From: Haloimpatiens sp042688525
GTDB taxonomy: Bacteria > Bacillota > Clostridia > Clostridiales > Clostridiaceae
Assembly (NCBI RefSeq): GCF_042688525.2
Contig: NZ_JBHWAB010000001.1
Location: 3,224,001-3,288,000 of the forward strand
Reading direction: 5' to 3'
DNA: 64,000 nucleotides
A model generated the notes under the pieces. It had not been told where the DNA came from and searched no databases. It worked only from the letters and a program-made list of their open reading frames with translations. Positions 58,534 to 64,000 of this stretch are shown here, piece by piece. Position 1 is the stretch's first letter; each line of letters starts with the position of its first letter. The translations under genes were made by a program, and so were the position numbers.

Positions 58534-60342
58534 TTAGAAGCCTCCGGCTCCACCTCCGCCACAACCTGCACCGCCGCCAGTACTTCCTCCAGCAGCTCCT
58601 CCTGCAGCAGAATTTACAAATGCCGTACTTCCCCAATACATAAAGGAACCATGCCTTGTAAAACTATCAAAGGCAAAATAACTCATAAGCCATACATTGT
58701 TTAAATAACGTTCATTACTCATAGCAAAATTCCTAAACTTTTGAAAATGATCTACATCAACATTCAATGATACTAAATAAGGAACATACTTCTCAAAAGA
58801 ATACGCTAAATATTGACCATTTTTAAAATCTTCTCTTATTTTTTTCCACTTTACTTTTTCACTATAAGCTAAATCACTTATTCTCAACATTAATATAAGA
58901 CCAAAAATAAGCATAATAAATGTAAGCATAAATATTAATATACCTCCAGCATTTTTAGCTGTCATTATTATAATCGAAAATATTACTTGTATAGAAAAAG
59001 CACATATATAAAGTACTCCATGTGGCCTTTTAGATTTATCATAATAACCACTACTTTCAGCTTCTTCTTTTATAAGTTTATTCCATTCCTTAGAAAACTC
59101 TATATATTTAAAGCTATCTTTTTTTGCAATTTTCTCTAGCTTACTCATCTTTATACTTCCATCATAATTAGAATTCTTAAAAAGCCAATCCAATAAATAT
59201 ATTTCGTGAGGATGGAGTTTATCATTATACCCATTTTCAATCACAACTATTTTATAATCTTCTTTATTTTTCTTTTTCCTTTTTGAGGATTTTTCACTAC
59301 TTATTTCATTCTCATCAATTTTTTCTATTTGTAAATGTCCTCTTCTATTCAAATCTATTAATGTTGCTATAAAATCTACTCCATTTACTGATCCTTTAAA
59401 ATATTTTGCCATAATAGCTGGACTACATTCTTGTGGAAACATTTGTGTACTATATTTTTCTGTATCTCTCTTTGTTATCTTAATATAAAATGCGATAAGA
59501 ATTATATCAATAAAAAGTATAACCCAAAAAGCGTACTTAGCAAAACTCTGCAGTTTCTTCTCTCTCATAATTTTTTTCTGCAGTGAACTTTTGTATTCTT
59601 TCTCTTGTTTTAATATGTTTTCAAGACCATTTGCATCTACAATATTCCTACTTTTTGATAATATTTCACGTGGAAAAATAATTCTTCCTGAAACATAATC
59701 ATTACTTTTTATATCTCGTGCATTAAATTTTATAGTTCTGTTATCTAATATATTTGAAGAAACATTCATAGGACCATGTGGAAATGCCTTTATATTTTTG
59801 GTTAAAACATCTTCTGGTAAAATAATTGTTCCCTCTAGATTTTCAACTCTTGTTTCATATCCACTATCCCAAAAATTATAATATAATTCACCAACATCAT
59901 TATATACCTTTCCACAATTTGCAAGGGTATACTTAATTCTAAATGTTCTTGTCACATTTCTTGAAGGCATATAAATTTTTACTCTGTACATATTATCAGT
60001 TTTTTTTGAAATCTCATAAACTCCATAGTCTCCATTTTCCGCACTATGCACATATTTGAATTCTTGTTTAACTCCATTGTTCATATAATAAACTTTTACA
60101 TTCTTTATACCTTCTGTTTTTCTCGTTGATATATCCTTAAAGCCTCCATTAAATTTCCCATCAAATTTCATTGTAATATCTTCTGTAACAGAAAGAGAAC
60201 CATCGTTCATAAGTTGTGCCTTAACATTAAAATTTTTAACACCTACGTTTTTCTTTGCAAAAGCTTTATTATCGAAACCTAAAAGCATAATCATAGCAAA
60301 AAATATTACAAATACTATTTTACTCTTTTTAAGTGTGTTCAA
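58534..60342 (-). CDS. DUF2207 membrane protein with Gly-rich C terminus
   Basis: A 602-residue DUF2207 protein. Signal peptide at 1-29 (IVFVIFFAMIMLLGFDNKAFA), an extracellular beta-rich domain at ~35-250 (FNVKAQLMNDGSLSVTEDITMKFDGKFNGGFKDISTRK), a membrane helix at ~270, a cytoplasmic portion, two further helices at ~445-485 (ICAFSIQVIFSIIIMT; GILIFMLTFIMLIFGLILML) and a C-terminal tail of Gly, Ala, Ser and one Cys. This tail is the usual YciQ-like ending. It starts with TTG. Role unknown, possibly envelope. Confidence 0.85.
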   Translation of the reverse strand: MNTLKKSKIVFVIFFAMIMLLGFDNKAFAKKNVGVKNFNVKAQLMNDGSLSVTEDITMKFDGKFNGGFKDISTRKTEGIKNVKVYYMNNGVKQEFKYVHSAENGDYGVYEISKKTDNMYRVKIYMPSRNVTRTFRIKYTLANCGKVYNDVGELYYNFWDSGYETRVENLEGTIILPEDVLTKNIKAFPHGPMNVSSNILDNRTIKFNARDIKSNDYVSGRIIFPREILSKSRNIVDANGLENILKQEKEYKSSLQKKIMREKKLQSFAKYAFWVILFIDIILIAFYIKITKRDTEKYSTQMFPQECSPAIMAKYFKGSVNGVDFIATLIDLNRRGHLQIEKIDENEISSEKSSKRKKKNKEDYKIVVIENGYNDKLHPHEIYLLDWLFKNSNYDGSIKMSKLEKIAKKDSFKYIEFSKEWNKLIKEEAESSGYYDKSKRPHGVLYICAFSIQVIFSIIIMTAKNAGGILIFMLTFIMLIFGLILMLRISDLAYSEKVKWKKIREDFKNGQYLAYSFEKYVPYLVSLNVDVDHFQKFRNFAMSNERYLNNVWLMSYFAFDSFTRHGSFMYWGSTAFVNSAAGGAAGGSTGGGAGCGGGGAGGF

Positions 60343-60440
60343 TGCTTCACCCCCTTATTCTTTGAATTATTTATTAAGATTTCAACTTTTAATAATTATA
60401 TCACAAATTACATATATAATATGTACCATATCATTCATCT

Positions 60441-60530
60441 AACTCAACTTTCTTAGTAAAAAAATACTGTCTAGCAAAGGGAACTGATATAAAGGTTTCT
60501 AATCAAGATATCATTATTTTTCACCTGCAT
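60441..60530. repeat. MITE-like element, copy 7 (degraded, about 90 bp)
   Basis: Arm B on the left is recognisable (CAACTTTCTTAGTAAAAAAATACTGTCTAGC) and arm A on the right only in part (TCAAGATATCATTATTTTTCACCTGC). The interior is lost. It lies in the 60343-60707 gap upstream of the wall-protein gene; nothing else is seen there. Confidence 0.5.
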
Positions 60531-60707
60531 ATGTTTTTATCTCTCCTTAATTTCATCTTCATTATCAACCTTATTTCGTGGTATTTACTCCACTAAATAC
60601 CATAATAAATACTGTGAATTGTATGATACAATATACATACAAAATTCGACATATAAACATATGTAATAAAATACAATCCTAAAATTAAACATTAAGGAGG
60701 GCTGCAT

Positions 60708-62735
60708 ATGAAAAAACTAATCTCTCTGCTTTTATATTTAACATTAATCACTTCAACCAACGTCTATTTTGCCCCTAAGGTTTATTCTATAAATTTATCA
60801 AATATCTCTAGAAAACAAGTACAAGAAAGATCTTATAAAATGGCTTATGATGTGTGGAAATTTGTTAAAAGCTTAAATGGTAATGTTAAAACAAATACTA
60901 AGTTACCAGATCATTTAATTGGAAAAACTACTTCATACGAATATGGTATTCCTTATAATTGGGGAGGTTTTGATGGATTGGATACAAGATCATCAACTTC
61001 TTGGATCAACTACTATAATGCCATAAATAAAGGCGCTATGGCAGGAAATATATTAACTTCTGGTGGATATAAAGGAGGAACTGCTGGTATAGATTGTTCA
61101 GGTTTTGTGCAAAGTGCATTAAAAATAGGAGGTTACAAACAATCTACTTGGACTTTAGGTAATCATATGATACCTATAAGCTTTGATTCTCTTAGAAACA
61201 TGGACATCCTTTTATTGAAATCTAGCCATATATTATTCTTCCAATCTTGGGTCTATGATGTACGTGGAAATAAATTAGGTGCTATTACTATAGAATCTAC
61301 CACTTCAAATTATGATGGTTCAGGACAAAAAGTAAAACAATATTATAGATCTTTAGATGAATTAAAAAGAAATTATGTTGCATATAGATATAAGGAGATT
61401 ACAAGTGATTATATTGAAACTAACTCTGCTATTCCAACTATAGAGAGTCCTTTATATAGACAAGCTATATATAAAAATAATGTTTCTTTAACTTTTAAAT
61501 GGACTTTTAATTCTAAATCATCAACAGATTTTCAAACAGCATATAGAATAAGAATATTTAGAGGAAATATAACATCTACCTATAGTAAATCTGGTATTCT
61601 TCTTTATAATTTTTCTGAAAATAATGCTATTTCTGAAAAAGCTATAAATATACAAGCCCTATCTAATGGAGATTATTATTTCGTTTTAGAAACTAAAAAT
61701 AATAAAGGTTATTGGTCTAATCCAGTTATGAGTCCTTTTAAAATTATAGATAATTCTTATATAGATAATTCTAGGTTTTCAAATATCAATAGATATGGTG
61801 GTGCAAATAGATTTGAAACTTCTAAACTTATTGCAGAAAATTTCTTTTCCACAAATCTAGATAAAGTTATTTTAACTTATGGGTATAACTTTGCTGATGG
61901 ATTGACTGGTGTAACTTTATCTAAAAAACTTAATGCACCTATACTTCTTGTTGATAAAAATGTTACTAGCAGTAGTAATTCACCCACCCTTGAATATATT
62001 TTAAAGAATCTGAATAAAAATGGACAAATTTATATATTAGGTGGAGAAGGTGTAATTGATAATTCTTACATTAATTATTTTATACAAAATGGTTATTCTA
62101 AAAATAATATAATAAGACTATATGGAAATGACAGAGATGAAACAAGCGTTAAAATAGCTCAGTATCTTAATACTACAGAAGGTACTCCTATAATAATATC
62201 TAATAATGGAAGCTTTGCAGATTCTCTTAGTATTTCTCCTACGGCAGGTTATAATATATGGCCTATACTGTTAACACCTACAAATAAACTTGATGATAAT
62301 GTAGAGAAATATATTATATCCAAAAAACCTTCTAAAGTATTCATTGTTGGTGGAAATGGTGTAATATCTGACAATGTTAAAAATAGAATAAAGCAAATTA
62401 CAGGACTTAGTGACAATAAAATTGTAAGATTAAGTGGAAATAATAGATATGAAACAAGTAAGGTTATAAATAGTTATTTTTATTCTAACTCTTCAAATAA
62501 AATATTTACTGCTTATGGACAAAATTTTCCTGATTCCTTAAGTGGAGCTGCAGTATTAGCAATAAATAATTCTCCTCTTGTATTAGTTTCAGAGAATTCC
62601 TATCTTAATGCTGCAAGTGCTATAAATACAGTATCTTCTACAAATAAAGTCGAAGTAAATATTTTAGGTGGAAATAGAATAATAACTAATTATTTAATAT
62701 CTAGAATTGAAAATATATGTACAAGCTCACAGTAA
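60708..62735 (+). CDS. Secreted wall protein: NlpC/P60-like peptidase + three CWB2 repeats
   Basis: A 675-residue protein with signal peptide (~1-27; LISLLLYLTLITSTNVYF). Residues ~40-225 form an NlpC/P60-like cysteine peptidase, with the catalytic Cys in GGTAGIDCSGFVQSALKIGG and His in LLKSSHILFFQSW. A middle beta domain (~240-340) follows. Three cell-wall-binding CWB2 repeats begin at NRYGGANRFETSKLIAENF, RLYGNDRDETSVKIAQYL and RLSGNNRYETSKVINSYF. Such proteins attach non-covalently to a wall polymer. The enzyme probably cleaves stem peptides of peptidoglycan. Confidence 0.88.
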   Translation: MKKLISLLLYLTLITSTNVYFAPKVYSINLSNISRKQVQERSYKMAYDVWKFVKSLNGNVKTNTKLPDHLIGKTTSYEYGIPYNWGGFDGLDTRSSTSWINYYNAINKGAMAGNILTSGGYKGGTAGIDCSGFVQSALKIGGYKQSTWTLGNHMIPISFDSLRNMDILLLKSSHILFFQSWVYDVRGNKLGAITIESTTSNYDGSGQKVKQYYRSLDELKRNYVAYRYKEITSDYIETNSAIPTIESPLYRQAIYKNNVSLTFKWTFNSKSSTDFQTAYRIRIFRGNITSTYSKSGILLYNFSENNAISEKAINIQALSNGDYYFVLETKNNKGYWSNPVMSPFKIIDNSYIDNSRFSNINRYGGANRFETSKLIAENFFSTNLDKVILTYGYNFADGLTGVTLSKKLNAPILLVDKNVTSSSNSPTLEYILKNLNKNGQIYILGGEGVIDNSYINYFIQNGYSKNNIIRLYGNDRDETSVKIAQYLNTTEGTPIIISNNGSFADSLSISPTAGYNIWPILLTPTNKLDDNVEKYIISKKPSKVFIVGGNGVISDNVKNRIKQITGLSDNKIVRLSGNNRYETSKVINSYFYSNSSNKIFTAYGQNFPDSLSGAAVLAINNSPLVLVSENSYLNAASAINTVSSTNKVEVNILGGNRIITNYLISRIENICTSSQ

Positions 62736-62743
62736 CAAAGCAA

Positions 62744-62888
62744 TTCAACTTTCGCAAGTGAAAAACAGCCACTACGGGAAATGATATCTTGCTTAGAAAC
62801 CTTTCACTTCAGTAACAAGTTCTAATGTTTCTTACGCAATATATTATTTTCCTTCCCTATACAGTATTTTTGTCCTGCGAAAGTTGAA
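62744..62888. repeat. MITE-like element, copy 8 (145-bp form with perfect ends)
   Basis: The 13-bp ends TTCAACTTTCGCA and TGCGAAAGTTGAA are perfectly inverted, and AATT flanks the element on both sides. Arms A and B are present, the interior is short. It lies eight bases after the wall-protein stop. This is the clearest example from which to define the family. Confidence 0.8.
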
Positions 62889-62928
62889 TTCTCAATTATA
62901 CATTTTTGCTTTTCCATTAATATGTATT

Positions 62929-63786
62929 CTATCTTAGCTTTTTTTCAGTATAATAAACTAACCCTATAGCTCCTGGACCAACATGTAATCCTATTACTGA
63001 TCCTATGTCACATATATTAACATTTACATTTAAAGTTTCTTTTACTTTATCCGCAAATTTTTTTGCCTCATCAAAACAATTAATATGATGTACAACAATT
63101 TCTCCTAATCCATAGTTAGTAATGTCACTTATCATTCTGTCTATCATATTTGTTATTGCTTTTTTCTTTGTTCTAACCTTTTTTAATACAGTTGTTTTTC
63201 CATTTTCTACAGTTAAAATTGGTATTATTTTAAGAAGGTTACCTATTAAAGCACTTGCTCCTCCAATTCTTCCTCCTTTTTTTAAATACTCAAGATTATC
63301 TGGTATAAACAAAAATCTACTTTTCCTTATATTTTCTTCAGCTATTTGTTTAACTTGTTCTAGAGTTTTTCCTTCTTTAGCAGCTCTTGCAGCTGTAATA
63401 ACCGCAAATCCAAGCTGCATACAGTTTGAACGGGAATCTAATATCTCAATCTTTGCATCCTTATCTTCCTCTAAAATCATGTTTTTGACCATATGAGCTG
63501 TTGTATATGTACCACTCATTTCAGAAGATAAAAAAATACAAACAAGACTATCCCCTTTTTCTACTACACTTTTCATTTCATCATATAGTTCATCAACTGA
63601 AGGCTGTGAAGAAGTTGGTATACCTTTCTCTTCCATCTTTTTATAAAATGTTTCATTATCTATCTCTGTTTCTTTAAAACTTTCATCATTAAATATAACA
63701 TTCAATGATACCATTTTTATATTTAAATTACTTCTAATATCTTTTGTGATATAACTTGTACTATCAGTTAAAATTTGTACGGCCAT
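62929..63786 (-). CDS. DegV-family fatty-acid-binding protein
   Basis: A 285-residue DegV (FakB-like) protein: ILTDSTSYITKDI at the N terminus, FIFNDESFKETEIDNETFYKKM-, TSQPSVDELYDEM, CIFLSSEMSGTYTTAHMV, the second domain with FLFIPDNLEYLKKGGRIGGASALIGNLLKIIPILTVENGKTTVLKKVRTKKKA and the C-terminal SVIGLHVGPGAIGLVYY. Such proteins carry a fatty acid to a FakA-type kinase. The ATG at 63786 follows GGAG; the longer frame to 63801 does not. Confidence 0.93.
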   Translation of the reverse strand: MAVQILTDSTSYITKDIRSNLNIKMVSLNVIFNDESFKETEIDNETFYKKMEEKGIPTSSQPSVDELYDEMKSVVEKGDSLVCIFLSSEMSGTYTTAHMVKNMILEEDKDAKIEILDSRSNCMQLGFAVITAARAAKEGKTLEQVKQIAEENIRKSRFLFIPDNLEYLKKGGRIGGASALIGNLLKIIPILTVENGKTTVLKKVRTKKKAITNMIDRMISDITNYGLGEIVVHHINCFDEAKKFADKVKETLNVNVNICDIGSVIGLHVGPGAIGLVYYTEKKLR

Positions 63787-63842
63787 ATTATACATCTCCA
63801 TTTACTAAATTTTATTCTATTCCCAAACACCATTTTATCTAA

Positions 63843-63886
63843 TAATTAACCTTCAGATAAAATACCCACCCCCTGAAGGTTAATTA
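63843..63886. other. Perfect 14-bp inverted repeat upstream of the degV-like gene
   Basis: TAATTAACCTTCAG (63843-63856) is exactly inverted at 63873-63886 with a 16-base C-rich loop (ATAAAATACCCACCCC). It lies about 57 bases before the gene. It could be a terminator of the upstream region, or an operator. The rest of the window to 64000 shows nothing else. Confidence 0.5.
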
Positions 63887-64000
63887 AATTAATGATTTTT
63901 GTATAAATTTCTACATTTATTTACATATTAATACTTCTTACATAATACTCTACCAAATTTTTTATACGATGTCTACCAACTCTTAGACTCTACCTTATTC

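Overview
The window is very AT-rich. Its genes are tightly packed, carry strong GGAGG-type ribosome binding sites and often start with TTG or GTG. The families present (CWB2 wall-binding repeats, CgeB-like and NodB proteins, NfeD/FloA, many PTS systems, a corrinoid methyltransferase system) point to an anaerobic, spore-forming Firmicute close to Clostridium sensu stricto. I do not name a species. No tRNA, rRNA or CRISPR array was seen.

Layout. 1-4,480: the 3' end of a metallophosphoesterase gene, then a minus-strand operon for uptake of an N-acetylated amino sugar (PTS EIIBC, NanE, EIIA, RpiR-type regulator); a roughly 50-bp direct repeat flanks the operon. 4,558-9,383: a small membrane protein, a methyltransferase, then mtnK-mtnA-class II aldolase, the gene set expected for a DHAP shunt that salvages methylthioribose or 5-deoxyribose. 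9,574-13,995: an MFS transporter, a pair of small DMT permeases diverging from a Crp/Fnr regulator, and a diguanylate cyclase. 14,328-18,040: gntR-murQ-nagA-nagB, which carries MurNAc-6-P and GlcNAc-6-P to fructose-6-P and can receive the NanE product. About 18,230-19,810: an IS110-family element whose transposase is split by a frameshift and preceded by a structured leader that is a bridge-RNA candidate. 20,383-24,069: a sensor kinase and a LytTR response regulator enclosing an nfeD-floA flotillin operon. 24,321-29,789: a MurA with Asp at the catalytic Cys position, CgeB-like/glycosyltransferase genes and a NodB deacetylase. 30,065-35,065: two near-identical chemoreceptors separated by two tiny genes. 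35,535: an RNase HI. 36,377-44,179: a complete ascorbate (ula) regulon. 44,576-53,807: a corrinoid-dependent methyltransferase locus of unknown substrate. 54,071-56,815: an ABC exporter. 57,227-63,786: hypothetical, zinc-ribbon, DUF2207, wall-anchored NlpC/P60-like and DegV proteins.

Intergenic space is dominated by several small repeat families: a MITE-like family with 13-bp terminal inverted repeats (TTCAACTTTCGCA), palindromes of the GGGACGGTTCATTA type, a roughly 60-bp AAAAGCATATATTG-type inverted repeat, and an AAAGTATAAAG-type inverted repeat. Some copies supply the stop codon or last residues of neighbouring genes, or serve as terminators.

The most interesting region is the corrinoid locus. 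It pairs two UroD-fold methyltransferases, one with a thioredoxin-like CxxC tail, with a corrinoid protein, a G3E GTPase, a BioB-like radical SAM enzyme, a fused reductive activase and a PocR-AraC regulator. The clearest regulatory reading is in the ula regulon: two promoters carry the same pair of operators, about 30 bp apart, with the proximal one over the -35 box.
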